NCBI RefSeq assembly: GCF_040115645.1
Contig: NC_089541.1
Coordinates: 5,084,001-5,148,000 of the forward strand
From: Euwallacea fornicatus
Taxonomy: Eukaryota; Arthropoda; Insecta; Coleoptera; Curculionidae
Length of the DNA: 64,000 nucleotides
Direction of reading: 5' to 3'
Part shown: positions 34,071 to 46,720 of the stretch, piece after piece
Layout: each line of letters opens with the position of its first letter
How positions within the stretch are numbered: position 1 is the stretch's first letter
Notes under the pieces: model-generated
What the model saw: only the letters and a program-made list of their open reading frames with translations
Database searches by the model: none
What the model was told of the DNA's origin: nothing
Made by a program: the position numbers and the translations under genes

Positions 34071-36899
34071 ATAGGTATAGGTCTATGGTAGTATGGAGGT
34101 TAGTAGGTGCTGGCTTAAACTACAGAATTCTTATGTTCGAATGGCTGAGTTAAAACTTTCTCATTTAGTACAACCTGATCGGCTGGCCTCAAGGGCCTAA
34201 GTAGAACAAAATCCCGGAAGCTTTGCCAATTGAATCTTGGAAATTTTGAAATGAAGATAGAATATTAGTTACTTTCGTTGTTTGCATGGAAACTACTCTA
34301 TGTTTCAAGTAAAGTTGCCAGTGTATGGATCTAGGTGCCCTAAGTAGTTTAGTTTCTGTGCAAAAAGTCGGAATGTGGGAATAGTCTAATTTTAGGGAAG
34401 ACAGTTAGGTTCGGGAAAAAACTGACTTTCTTTTTTGACCGTTTTTTCTGTAATTTTAATGTTAAAGCAGATGAACGTATTTGTGCAACAAATTTTGATA
34501 ATTATATATAATTCGTTGTGTGATAAGGCGATAATACGTAGATTCAATAACTTCTTAACAAACCGACATAGAGCTTTAGAAAAGTTTAAATCTTACTAGG
34601 AAAAAAATGTTTAATGTTCTCGTTTCAATTTTCATGAAATAATTTTTTCTCAAAACGTCAATATCAACAATCAATAATGTTTCTTTGTTCAACACAAACA
34701 TAATGAATGAGGTGGTTCTTGTACCAACCTCGCGGATTCTTATAGCTTCTCGTCTCGTGTCCGCATGCAGGTATCTTCCATAATGAAGCTATTAATTAGA
34801 GGGCGCTGCCTGTACCCACTCGATTTGCGAGGCGGGATTCTCGGAATTTTCTTGGGACTCGGGTACTAAAAATGTCCAATTCGGCAGGTCCCGGCCGAAC
34901 CACGTAATTGGTCTCTTGCTTGTTTTTGCGCCTTTGTTTCGTCTATAGACGTATGAAGGTTCACCACGATCGGAATGCGGGGTCCATGTAGATTTGGCTT
35001 ACTTGATGGTATGGTTGGCCCATTATTGAATAATATTAAAATGAAGCTAAACGCGAATTGCAACTGTGAAATAAGTTGACTTATAAGCAATTTGACAGTC
35101 CTAAAAATTCCTATAGGTACATCCAGGTTAAAAATTTGGTTTTCAGACTGCTGAACTCAGAACTTTGAACTCAAAACTCATAGCTTTTTACCTTAAAATA
35201 TTTAAGTCTGTTCAATGCCTTGCGCTTACACATGTGTGTTGTGTCTATGAACAAAAATGAAATTGAATGAGATAAAGTTTCATAAATTCCGACTGTATGA
35301 ATTTAGGTGGTTTTTCCACTAAAGGCATCTCTTGGATTTTGACTTGGTAATTAGTTCAAAAACATGGCGGACGAACTTTTTATGAATGTGCCAATATAGG
35401 GTACGGGAGAACTATTTAATTTTTAATTTAAACTTTTTTAATAAGATAAATTTTCTCACATTCCAGCCAATATAGAGACTTTCACAGCTACCTGCGTGGC
35501 ATCGTGTCACATAACATACGACATGGTGGCCTTTTCGCAAGAACCCACCAGATTTGCGCGTTCCTGCCCAATTTGCGGATGTTTCGAATTTCAAAAGCCT
35601 CGTTAGCGTCCTCTTCGGACTGGGTTTATGGTTTCTGGCCTTTCTTAAAACGGCTTTTAGAATGCATCGTTAATTTCAACCTTGGTACCATTTGGTACCA
35701 GTCCTGATACGGGAAATAAATTCAAATAAAAACGGTAAAACAATAGGGGCTATAAATATTTATACAGAAAAATGTCCCGAAATATGTCCATTTAAGGTTT
35801 CAACATGATTCTGCAATGTAAAAGTATTGAAACCTTTTCCGCTGACTGCGGCAATGATATGACGTCATTGTAGTAGGCCGCCGAACTAACCTGAGCTAAC
35901 CTTATTTGAAAAGTCGGTCGTTCTCTATTAAAAAACTATGATTGCTGCAAAAACTAACGTGGGAATCGATAAAATTCTCAGCAACTAAACTTTGCAACGG
36001 GAAGAGTTAATTTGCAATATTGAGGAAACCGCTTTAATAATTTATGATCGTAAAATGAATATGAAGACCTTACTGCAATAAGCGGGATTGCTCTATTTTT
36101 GATCAACTCTGAAATATAACTCCAGCTACATACAAAAGAACTTGCCTGATTGTCTAGTGCAAGAAAGGAACAAATCGAATAGCAAATATATATGTTGATG
36201 ACATATTTCATTAAGAGACCGAAAAATAGTACTTTTTCGTTCGCGCGTAAAAGAAAAGTCATGTAAGTACGGAAAAATGTATTTAAGGTGTATAATAACC
36301 TATGTTTTTCGTTATGGAATGCTGAAAACAAAAAACTGTTCTGGGTGTTCAAAAATTGATTTTCTTTTATTGATAAACAATTTTATAGGAAAATTCAACT
36401 ATTTCAGTTGATCCTGCTGTTTATATTTATAGGAGAAATGGATCGTATAAAAAGTAAAATATAATTTATTTACTTTTCCATGTGAATAACAGGAATATTG
36501 TGTATTCAATTTTGTTCCTGCTTTTATTTTTCTCATATATAACGCTAGAAACTATTTATTTTTTTATATACAAATCCTTTCCTTGAAAGTTGCACGAATA
36601 GTCCCACAATTAAAAAATATCTTCACCAATTGCCTTCAATTTAGAAATTCTGAAGAGGAGATTCAAAAATAATGGGACAATTCTAGTCTCACTCAGTATA
36701 AAAAAAATACAAATATTTTTTGCCAATTGTAACAAATTGTTACAAGATGTTTTAAAGTAAGGAAAAAAGGGATGTTAAAAAAAATTGTAATGCGGAAAAG
36801 GTTGGTTACGGTTCATCACATATGGTCTTTAGGGGCGTTTTTTTCCTTTGGGCGCTACTAGTTTGAACTTGAAGGCGCTAATAGTATATTTCGAAGAAA
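34071..36899. other. Intergenic, no gene seen
   Basis: Two GC-richer pockets, 34740-35000 and 35490-35720, hold small frames (34866-35090 -, 35504-35707 +, 35412-35594 -) that I cannot assign. The 124-codon minus frame at 35978-36352 has no recognisable domain and sits in AT-rich DNA. Confidence 0.3.
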
Positions 36900-36917
36900 C
36901 CTAGAGTCCAAGTTCTC

Positions 36918-37215
36918 CTAAGGGCAATTTAGTGGTACCGGTCCGCGGAGGTGGCCAACTCGGGCGTCGCACGTCGCCTGAGACCGGCCACACTTCCACG
37001 TTCCCACGAGGTGGCCCCTTGCCCCCCCGTACTGCCTCGTTCCGCGGCCTACACTAAACACCGCCACAAAAGACGAAAAAAAATCCGTGGACGTGATGGA
37101 TTTTTGTTCAAGATTTGGCCTTTTTCCACTCGGTGGCAAAGCAGTACCGCAGAACTTAATCACCTCTCCTTTCGAAATTGTCCGCCATGCCTAATTGCCT
37201 TTCGTTGAACCGTTC
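36918..37215. other. GC/CpG-rich island
   Basis: About 300 bp of markedly GC- and CpG-rich DNA (ccggtccgcggaggtggcc, ccgtactgcctcgttccgcg) in an otherwise AT-rich 5-kb stretch. Both strands are open (81 codons on -, 85 on +), which is expected at high GC. No protein family is recognised. Candidates are a promoter or first exon, a conserved regulatory element, or an insertion of foreign origin. Confidence 0.4.
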
Positions 37216-39552
37216 AAGAGAGATGCCCGGTTTGCTATTGTGAAACTAACTGGGATGAAAGCAATTTGCTTGTATAATCTTTTTTTTCCCTAAAAACGAA
37301 GAGTAGATACCATCAGTACTACTTTAGATATTATTTGTTTCCAATACCCGCTTCGGAGACATTCAAAATCGTCTTAATTTGAAAAAAATAGAGAATTTGA
37401 CTTTTCATCTGGTTTGCAATTTTTGTCTATTTTTTCGATAAAAAATCCATTCGGACAAGCCATTCTTCCAAATATTAAATTAGGCTAAGCAGTTCATACT
37501 TGAAATTCCTCGAATTCCAAGTTTTTAAAATTTATTCTGTACTATACTGGAATTCTTGAGGTCCTCAATTATAAAGTCTATCTATGCGATGTGTTACAAC
37601 TGGAAAATTTTCTGGGAAGTTAAAATTTTTTCTCTTATATCAATCCCATTGACATTATTATAACATCTCTCAACGTGTTATTTTTTTATGTTTGTAAGAA
37701 ATGGAATTAACACAAATCCTCACAATAACAAACAAAAACAGGAAGATTTCTATTTAATTTTTAGAAGGATTCTAAAAGTTGAAAATTTTATTTGAATCGA
37801 ACACAGGATTCTTACCCATTTTAATGACTAAATCACTATAAAATATATTTAAATAGATTATTTATGAAGTAACCCAAAAAATGTTTTAATTTTGATTCCT
37901 AAATTATTTTGATTGGGATGAAAGAAAATAGAATTTGGAATTATTGGTTTTCATGTACGATTCCAGAAATGAAAAGTTACTTATAGTTACATTTGTGAAA
38001 TAAGGAACCTACAGAATCCAAATCATCTTTTTTTATGTTTATCGGGATATATTGAAAATTTCATCTACTTGATTCATTTGTAAAGCACCAAAATCCCGAA
38101 AGCGAAGCTGTAGCTATGAAATGCCGTTTATTAGAACCATCAACTTTGGTGTTTCGCTCATATTTGTTGAACTTTTAATACGTTTCAAAGGTTTATTCAG
38201 TAACATTCTAGAAACGTTAAAATTATGTTTCATCCCACTACTTCAAACTCAGAAACTGGACAAATCAGTGCAACTGAATAGTATTCATTACAGAGTGTAG
38301 CTCTGAAGTGTGAGAGCTCTTAGTCGCTTAGAAATCATGCCACGAGATAAAAATGGCTCTGAAACCTCAGGAATTCTCAGTTCTCAGGAAAGCTGCATGG
38401 GACCCTACAATTTTGAAAACACTTTCAAAAATTAAATTCCAACTTGATCAATCTAATCAGACCATCGAACATGATTGATATTAAAATAATTTTCATTATT
38501 CCTGTATACATATCCAAATTATTGTTCTCTGAAAAAAACGAGAGAAACAGTACGTCTATGGTACCACCGCAACATACCTACCGTGATGCTGTATGGACCA
38601 TTCAGGAGGATCGGCAATCGGCAGCAGCATCTCCGAAGGGGCAGTGAGAGGGGGAGGCGAAGCTGCAACTTGTGGAGGCCAGACACGAGCGGCGAGTGCT
38701 CAAAGACCGGAGGAATTCGATTAAATTCGGGTGGTGGTCAATTGGACCTAACACGTCGCAATAAAGTTTAAAATTCTCAAAAATCCAGTTGCAAGGTTAA
38801 GACACCCTGTCTTCTATACCGAAAATGTTTTTTTTATCATATCTTTTAACACGAATGAAAATTGTTTCTGTCTCTCATTATACCCTTATAGCCTCATTAT
38901 CCTTTTATACCCTCATTATATCCTTCTCTACTGATTTCATTCAGAAAGTTATTTTCCTCAAGATTCAGTCTTTATCTATCTACTCTATAATTTACGGCAT
39001 ACTTTTATTTTGTATTTTTTTGGATTCTTGTCCGGATTGTTTCCGAATCTATTAATCTGCATCTCATGACTAATGTTTCTCATTGTTTTTTCAAAAAATA
39101 ATAGAGATATGGCTGAAAGGTGTAACACACGCATACACTAATTACCTACTCCTGGCCCATTAATTCAAAAACTTAATTAAGGATATGGGAGGACTTGCCC
39201 ATGCCCATGACTAATTTCCAAACTAATTATCAAAAACTCCCATAACCGAGACTATCCGGTTTGCCATGTACGCCCACTTCGTTTACATCCTCTTTTTCGA
39301 TCCCGATCCTTCGGTCTTTCTTGGAAACAACGGGCTGCATCCAATTAGCAGCTAATGGAAGGCCTTGTTAGGAGATTAATTTTATACAGAGTGATAATAT
39401 CCTGGGAGCTGATTTGTTTTTAAGCGGGAACGAGGGGTAAATAATTGTAATTGATCATGAAATATGACGAAAATCTGAGAAGAGTTTGAACATACTGAAA
39501 CAGCTAAGTTGAGAACGATAATTCAAATGAAAACAGACTCTGGGTTTACTTA
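37216..39552. other. Intergenic, no gene seen
   Basis: A second GC-richer pocket lies at 38560-38760 (frames 38444-38647 and 38583-38771 unassigned). The stretch 39160-39370 has several TAAT/ATTA cores near GC-richer blocks, which could be enhancer-like. An unpaired gacaccctg lies near 38796. Confidence 0.3.
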
Positions 39553-39554
39553 TA

Positions 39555-40695
39555 CAGCGTGTCAATTTGAACACGAACCACCCTCGATATTTCGGTCCTT
39601 ATGTAAAATTGCGTCGATTTCATTTTCAAGGGGACGTTTCTTAAGTCGGTTTTCTATTAAATTGCATGCACCCTCTAGCGGGGGTGGAAACAACCACTAA
39701 ATTCTAAATTCACAAAGGTTTGAGTTATACCTCATTTGAAAGGTTTTATAATAACCTTTGTAAATGTACCGGTTTTCTTTTTCATTGAGTGGTTTTTTCA
39801 TTCGTGTCTAAACCGTAGACAATCTTAGGTATTAACTGTATAGTAAAAAAATTGTTTATTAATTTTTAAGGTGTCCAAAATGATACCAATTATGTTCTAA
39901 ACAGTAATAATGTCTGTTTTCAAACTTGAATTGAATATTAATAAAATATCTATTTGAATCCCTATAAGCAGATGTAATTCTTCTCTTCAATCCTTTCAAG
40001 TTTTGCGGTTGGGTTTTATAAACAACAGATGATTGTTTTGGTTTTTATTTGTTTATTTATGTTGTGTAAAAAGGATGATGGAATTCTTGAGGTTTTTGTT
40101 AAATTTTTGTAAATTTTTGTAAATTTTTGTAAATTTTATTTGGCAAATTAAGAGCTGGCAATAGCGTTTTACAAGATCTTCTTCACTTTCTACAAGTTGG
40201 AGTTCCACCACACTATTTTCTTCTTATTAAATTACACAATAGGTTACCTGGCAAATGGTTTGGTCAAAGAGGACCAATTGAGTGGCCACCGCTGTCGCCC
40301 GATTTAACAACATCTCTGGAGTTTTTTCTCTGGAGGGCAACTCAAATCTGTTGTTTATAATACCCAGCCTCAAGATTGGGAAGGATTGAAAGGAAGAATT
40401 ACAGCTGCGTGAAGGGAAAATTCAAGTAGAAATCTTTGTGAATGTTAGAGTGAAATTTGAAAACAGACTTTATTACTCTTTAGAAAATAAAGGGCAAAAT
40501 TTCGAGTCCTTAAATCCTTAATAAATAATTTTTCTACAATACAATACTCTCGCTAGAAGGTGCATGAAATTTATTAGAAAACATACTTCAAGAATGTTCT
40601 CCTTGAAAATAAAATCCACGTGTTTTTGTATATTCCTTTATTTTCTATAAGGACCGAAATAGTGGACTGTGGTTCGTTTTCAAATGAACACGCTG
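39555..40695 (+). mobile_element. IS630-like element with both ends, 1141 bp
   Basis: TA on both sides (39553-39554, 40696-40697). The ends cagcgtgtcaatttgaacac (left) and cagcgtgttcatttgaaaac (right, read inward) continue as inverted repeats for about 140 bp: atttcggtccttat, tcattttcaagg/tttattttcaagg, catgcacc(c/t)tctagcg. The plus-strand transposase C-terminus is readable at about 40185-40440: QVGVPPHYFLLIKLHNRLPG, FGQRGPIEWPPLSPDLT and LEFFLW. The second catalytic aspartate is valine (QVGVPPHY) and the third region is disturbed. The N-terminal half is not recognisable, so the element is a deleted, dead copy. It contains a short tandem repeat at 40101-40138. Confidence 0.88.
40101..40138. 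repeat. 10-bp tandem repeat aaatttttgt
   Basis: Three full units and a partial fourth, inside the IS630-like element. Confidence 0.9.
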
Positions 40696-40697
40696 TA

Positions 40698-41459
40698 CGT
40701 GTAAAATAGCTATTGGGTGGGGCCTCTGAATTTTAAATAAGAAGTGATAAGTAGTGAATCTAAATAACAGCCAGTCATAATGATAAAATTTAGTAAAATA
40801 GAATAATTATTATAAACGTGTGTATATATAAAAAATGGAGCCTATCCCCGTGAAGTTTTCTGCCGCACCTATTTTACTAGGAGTCCAGAAATGATCTTTG
40901 GTAACGCTGTGTTCAAAATCCAACCCGTCGAGAGGACTAATTTTCCCTGACTATGTATGTATTCAATGTGCAAAAGTGGGAACGTGTTCCTGTACAAGTC
41001 CTTGTGCCTCGTTTAAATACGAGTACAAGGAAAGATGGGAGGATGGACGTACATTTGTTGTGAAACACAAGTCACGTTACTACCTCCGTTTATTAGGAAT
41101 TCAGAAAAGACAGAAATGAAACTGCAGTTCAATGTAGACGAAATTCTTCTTGAAATATTGGTGAATGACATTTATCCATATACACTGCACAACAAAATTA
41201 ACAAATACGTTTTAAAATGAAGAATTGCCAAAATATTTATAATACGAGCTAAAAGTTTAAAATGATTCCTTCATGACACTTAAAATTTCTTTAATTATTT
41301 TTTCTGTGTTTATAAGAAAATAACTGTATAGAAAATATCGAAACTTACTATTTCAGCATTTTTGACTTAAAGGTTGTATACCTCATTTAATTTGGTTTAG
41401 ATTATGTTTTTAGTACGATTTGTCAATTTAAAAATTGTTTCCAATGTAAATGGTCCAAA
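40698..41459. other. Intergenic, no gene seen
   Basis: Less AT-rich at 40840-41110. Frames 40898-41119 and 41035-41220 overlap in different phases, and neither resembles a known protein. Confidence 0.3.
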
Positions 41460-41985
41460 ATATCCATGAAAGGAGATATCTTTCATTGGAAGAATGTGCA
41501 ACTGCTGTGGTACAATCTACGGTCTCCTCAATACTTTCGAGGTTTCGAAACACTGGTTGTAATGAAAGAAAATCTAGACAAGAATTATAAAAATTGACAA
41601 TAACCAAGATCGATTTTTTGCGGCACAATTCTTTAGAAAGTCGATTCATTACAAGAAGTATGTTGCAGAAGAAGTTTTCTCGTCGATATGATTTTCGTAT
41701 CTTCCAACATATAGTGAAAAGAATGTAACTCCCTGTAGGGCTGCAGACAATGCCCTATTGATCGTAGAACTTTGAAAACGGCGTCTTCAGTTTGACCCAG
41801 AGCACCAAGATGGGAGAGATCCTCAATAAAGCAATGTACTCGTTACTGTTGAGTCTAAAATTTGCCGTTTTAGTGATGATCGTTGTAGAAGAATATATCG
41901 AGGTCCTGAAGAGCAATACACCTAGTGCAATATTGTCGAAACTGTGAGGTATGGAGGTGGATCTCAAAACTGGTAGTCAAAACTA
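41460..41985 (+). pseudogene. Degenerate Tc1-like transposase, N-terminal and core half
   Basis: The plus strand reads LEECATAVVQSTVSSILSRF and RNTGCNERKSRQE (the HTH region, about 41490-41577), then SLESRFITRSMLQKKF (about 41630). Next comes the stretch gaaaacggcgtcttcag through tgatgatcgttgtagaag to aatattgtcgaaact (41768-41940). The last stretch is a close relative of 13468-13640 in the other Tc1 copy, including the FSDDRCRR-type motif after the first catalytic position. The C-terminal half, with the second aspartate and the glutamate, is missing after about 41985. Stops and frameshifts are frequent. Confidence 0.82.
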
Positions 41986-44259
41986 AAAAATAGTATTATT
42001 TAAAAATATAATATGAAGGTAATATATATAGGGATCACTTGACCTATGATCCCCTTTGAAATTCTAAAGCTGAGTGCACCTTTACACAATACGTTATTTC
42101 AATAAATTATACATTTGCTCCATCATGTATCACTCTAAAAAACAGAATCAGCGTTTCTTAGCGTTTTACGATGCTTTTACAATTATCACAAATTACTGTG
42201 GTGGAAAGTATTCGATGGGACACTTTGTATAGAAGAGGTTTAAGAAAATAAAGCGGATCGATAAAATGTATTGAGTATCGCCTCTCTGTGGTTTTATCTT
42301 TTCCTTATTTATATTGGTTGAATTGAATGGAATATGTTTGAGATGAGAGACGAGAGTGGTGGAGAAAGGAGTGTGGGAAAACTGAAGGAAGAACTACTTG
42401 TGTACTAAAGAAAATAAAATATTTCTTTCGAACCAACGCGAGGCACAATACGTGACTGTGCAAAAAAGCCAGAGAAATACGCCTGAATTCCAAGGAGACT
42501 CAAATCGATTCAGTAGTCGCACGTTTTTATAAAGGACCACTGAAGATTTTCATATAGAAATATTTTTCAATATCGATAAGCAATTGCATGAAATTAACAT
42601 ATAAAATGAAAGCGCCTTTACACCTAGGCATAACATTAAGAACAACGATCAAAGAAACTAGTAGTATTTTTAGTATTTACGCAGAAGTTGGTACAACGAA
42701 TATGAAGTAATAAAATTGCAAAATGGAAATTTACGAGCAAATCTCCCATGTGGTAATCCCTTGGCTGTAACTGATTATTATAAATACGTAGGGAATAAAT
42801 TGAGCATAAATATTCTTAAAGCAAAGTAAAAAACTTCTGCAACGACAAGCAAAAGACCATTGGGTGCTTTAACCGAGGACATTAATGTTGGTTATTTTTA
42901 ATGTCTATGCAGAAATAAATATAATGGATATAAGGTAAGTGACAAAATTTGCATTTTGAATTTTTCAAATATTTTATTGCTATTAATATGTGCTTACATT
43001 GGAACCTATTTTGAATCGGACAGTACGAGAACTTGGCTCTTCCGCGTCATCGAAGTACGTTTTTCTTTGATTTCAACCTCACACGTTTTGAGTATCTTGA
43101 TAAGTACCGACGGTTTGATAATTACAGTTCTGCTTGACTAGCAACTCTGTGGCTTCAATGGGCAAGATTAACACCATTTATTCGTTGATATGTTCAATTA
43201 TTGGTTTGTGATTATTGCCCTTTACAATTGGTTAGCGGTTTAGTGCATTATGTGCTTAATGGTAAGTTGTCTAACGCATTGTTTATACAGGTGTTAGAAC
43301 GATGGAGATGAATATTGCAAGGTACGCACGACGTATCTTTTCCGACAGATTTTTTACGATACGCACGCATACGCCGTCATATCGTCTACGACGAGACGAC
43401 TTTATATCGAGTTCCTCATTACAAGATACGCATGATGGATTTTCTTTTACGGATCGTTTATAATGGAGCAGTTATTGGATCGGTCTTCCATAGTCTGGTA
43501 GTACCATATATGAGATAACAGAAAGTTTTCCTCAATTAGAAACCCGTAAGCGTGCTGTTTTGTAGTGTATCAACTTTTTTTTAAGCATCTTCGACATTAT
43601 CCAAAAACAAAATCATGTTTTGGCAATCTAAATTGAGTTGCGTAATTATGTAATTGAAACTTATGTAATGCTGGAGGCTACTAATGGTTCGATTTACTGA
43701 GAATTCGAGTGGTTTCAAGCCTAATTGGAATTTACTTTGGTTGATATTAAGAGTGCTTATAGTGCTATTATATTTATCCACCAATGATCTAGAGAGAGAT
43801 ATTTGAATTTTTTAATTCATTAGCGACGGTTTTCCAATCATTCACCAAAGACAATATTATCTTGTTATACCTTTCACCATTTTCTGAGACTAAATACTTA
43901 GAAGATATTTATGCATTTTACTTATGATACGCCCCAATCCTCTACGTTCCTAAATACTCTGTTACGTTTAATATTATCTTATATTTGGTATTATCCGAAA
44001 TTGCATGAAAAGAAATATGATTAATTTAGTTTATGCGTATAATACGTGCTATAATTAAAACATACATAATTACGTTTCTATACTATCTACATGAATAGTT
44101 TTTTTAACTAAATAGCTTAAGTGCAATATATAATCCGTCTTCAAATAAGCCGGTCACCTTCAAATATGTCGCAAAATATACAATTTATTAAAAAACGCTT
44201 ATATAAAAATTGAAAAAGTTTCTCTTCCTTTTTCTACCATTTTGCGGTATTTAGAAATA
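41986..44259. other. Intergenic, no gene seen
   Basis: An unpaired tip, gggacactttgtatag, lies near 42217 and may be the far end of the Tc1 copy. The frame at 42956-43141 begins with a hydrophobic leader (ILLLLICAYIG) and reaches a donor-like cgaa|gtacgt at 43051, but it starts with TTG and has no good acceptor. A CpG-containing frame at 43315-43518 is unassigned. Confidence 0.3.
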
Positions 44260-44261
44260 TA

Positions 44262-44994
44262 CAAAGTGCGTCATAAAGCAACGGTGAATTGGAATTTTTT
44301 TTCTCATGAAATGACAAAATTTTTATGACATTTTTTAATTCTCTCTGAACACATTTTATATGACATGTTCTATTGCTAAATTTAGCGGTTCAACAATTAT
44401 TGTAGAATTAAAGAAAAAAAAGTTGTGATATAATTTTTTTTTAAAGAAGTGCTCAAAATGTGCCTAATCAACTGTTTAAAAACGGACCAAATTGTAATAG
44501 AATTTTTCAGTGATGTATTCAAAGATTTCAACAGTAATGAGACGGTATTCGCCAGTATTCCTTCTCCTTTAGTTATTTAAAACTGCCGATTTCGTGGCAT
44601 ACAACTTACCTTGAAAGAGGCCCCATGGTAAATAGTCAAGGGGCGTCAGGTCGGGTAATCTAAGGAGCCATTTTATTTCACCTCTACGATTATTAAGTAG
44701 ATTAGACAAAAAAAAGCAAGCTATTATCACCCTCATTAATGATATTTAAAATGACCATCTACATCATCAGATTTGTCGCATCGGGACGTTTTAAGCACTT
44801 AATCGAATAAAAATAAGTTCGTTTGGTTGTCTTCATACCTGCAATCACTGTTGAATCACTAGAGTTGGTCATAGGATATGTCACATGAATTGTTTTCCGA
44901 ACGCGAGGGAGAATCAGAAAATGTCATAAAAGGTTTGCGATTTCATAAGAACAAAACATAACTTTAATTCACTGCTACCTTGTGATGCACCTTG
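44262..44994 (-). mobile_element. IS630-like element with inverted ends, 733 bp
   Basis: Left end caaagtgcgtcataaagca follows TA. The right end, read inward, is caaggtgcatcacaaggtag; its flanking TA has become CA. The arms match for about 100 bp (cagtgaatt, cttttatgacattttctgat). On the minus strand the transposase C-terminus is readable: LRLPDLTPLDYLPWGLFQGK followed by LYATKSAVL (near 44610-44670), ending in AHFEHFF next to the left arm (about 44455). The third acid (PLDY) is intact. N-terminal and middle parts are missing. One end of the same family lies at 8456-8720. Confidence 0.85.
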
Positions 44995-45487
44995 CATATT
45001 TTTAAATACTGCAGAATGGTAGATTTTTTATTACTTTCATATAAGGTATTTTTCAATTAATTGTATATTTTTCGAGATATTTTAGGGTTGTCGGACTTTT
45101 CATTCATAGTGTATAAAAAAATAAATTGCTGCATGGCTGGAAAAAACTGGATTAGTTTAGTCGGATAGGAAAAAGAGGGTTATTCAGGTTACTTACTTAT
45201 AATTTGGCCCTGGATCGTACAGTGCCATCTCGACGGTGTTCCTCAAAAGATTTTTTCCTAATAGTTTTTGGTTTCTTAGCACGACTTTTTTTGGTAATCT
45301 ATCCGTTTATTTTCCAACTTGCTGTAACTTTGTCTAATGATTGTTACTTTTTGAATATTGATCGGCTTTAATTTGAGCTCCACTCTTAATTTTCATCTGC
45401 AATGGGTTAATTTTTAGTGCCTGAATACTTTTTTTGTCAATATAATTTTCTGCTAATCGAGACTTTCATTTTGTTCATATTTGGCTT
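44995..45487. other. No gene seen
   Basis: Minus-strand sequence around 45190-45260 might continue the neighbouring retrotransposon remnant, but no motif could be assigned. Confidence 0.25.
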
Positions 45488-45733
45488 TCATGTTTGGGTG
45501 CGTAGTTTGTCTAGGTGTTCCTCGTATTGTTCCTCGGGTAAGTTAGTGCCATGAGAAGTAAGATACGACTTTGTATAATGTATCTGTGTCTCATCTCTAG
45601 TTTGGATCTCGTCTCCAATTCGAGATGTAAAAGATAGTTTATCTCCCAGTTCGTGGAAAATTTCAGAAGATCGTCTACACACTTTTTTTAATAGCGATTT
45701 TTTCTTTGCTTTCATGTATGATGTGCGTATCAA
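45488..45733 (-). pseudogene. Ty3/gypsy-like pol fragment
   Basis: An open minus-strand frame of 81 codons. The central part, around the words GDKLSFTSRIGDEIQTRDE and TKSY, resembles the spacer between protease and reverse transcriptase in insect Ty3/gypsy elements of the errantivirus type. The reverse transcriptase motifs themselves are absent downstream, where the frame degenerates. Together with the gag-like fragment upstream on the same strand (47246-47515) it suggests one old, heavily deleted retroelement. No LTR pair was recognised. The assignment rests on a short stretch. Confidence 0.45.
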
Positions 45734-46469
45734 CTTATGGATATTATTGCTCTGATAATTTTCTACGTTTTCTAAATTCGCATTTTAAGATGTATAATCA
45801 TAGGTGCATAAATCATACATATTGTAATCGAATAATAGTTCATTGTAAATTTCTATAGTTGCACAATGGTGTACAGCGTGCGGTAAACAGCTGGTATAAA
45901 TAAGTCATTTAACTCTCTGGGATCGCCAATAACCTCGACGCCATTTAGTCATACTTGTTTACTGGTATTTTTCTAATTATCTTTTTATTTGAATTGTATA
46001 TTATAGTAAAATTCTTCAGAGGGTCCGTCATGTATATGGAATAATGGCAATAACTTTTTAAATAACATTTCCTATCAAAACACGTTTCAAGCAAAAGTTA
46101 CAAGGCTAGATTGTTGTCACTTTCTGATAACCTTGAACTTTTTTTCCTTATTTATAATTGCTTATAATATTCTTTCTTTATAACATTCCAAGAGAGTGCA
46201 ACTTTAGTTTTTCAAATGCCACTGTTTGCTTTCGAATCATTTTATGGAATTAACACTCATTTACAGATGCAGACATGCCAAATTTTAATGAGATTACATA
46301 AGAAAAATTTCTAGAAAAAATTATTTTCCATATTTTACTGACAAAAATTAAATTCGATCAGAAAAGCAAAATAATAAAAAGATCCTCTGAATTTGTTAAA
46401 ATTCAAGTAAATAGTATGTCGAAAATTTGAATTTTTAATTATGAATGCATTACGAATTTTTTGTTTGGT
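45734..46469. other. No gene seen
   Basis: AT-rich. It may be part of the decayed retroelement between its pol and gag scraps, but nothing is recognisable. Confidence 0.25.
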
Positions 46470-46720
46470 GAAATAGAGTGGTCTGCCCCGTAACCCGATT
46501 TAAATTTTTGGGATTTTTTTCTTTGGGACCATTTAAAATATCATGTCTAGAATGATCAGCTAAATGTCATAAATGACTAGAGGGCTGATATCATCGATGT
46601 AATGCAAACAATCAGGCAAAATACTTATGTTTAGGTGAGAAGATCATTCGTGCGATAAATATCAATGTGTTTGGATAATAGCGAAAGACATTTTGTCTAA
46701 ATGCTTTGAACATTATTGTG
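46470..46720 (+). pseudogene. IS630-like transposase scrap
   Basis: The plus strand reads IEWSAP, a stop, PDLNFWDFFLWDHLKYHV, then after frame changes ADIIDVMQTIRQNTYV and VRRSF. This is the C-terminal catalytic motif (third aspartate present in FWDFF) and the following arm of an IS630/Tc1-mariner transposase. It lies between the two Ty3/gypsy-like fragments on the opposite strand, so it probably inserted into that retroelement. Confidence 0.78.

Noticed and set aside
35978..36352. 124-codon minus frame
   Set aside because: Composition follows AT-rich chance sequence and no motif is seen.
41035..41220. 61-codon plus frame overlapping another at 40898-41119
   Set aside because: Neither frame shows conserved residues or splice context.
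42956..43141. Hydrophobic-leader frame with donor-like site
   Set aside because: It starts with TTG, has no good acceptor upstream, lies in AT-rich sequence, and shows no family resemblance.
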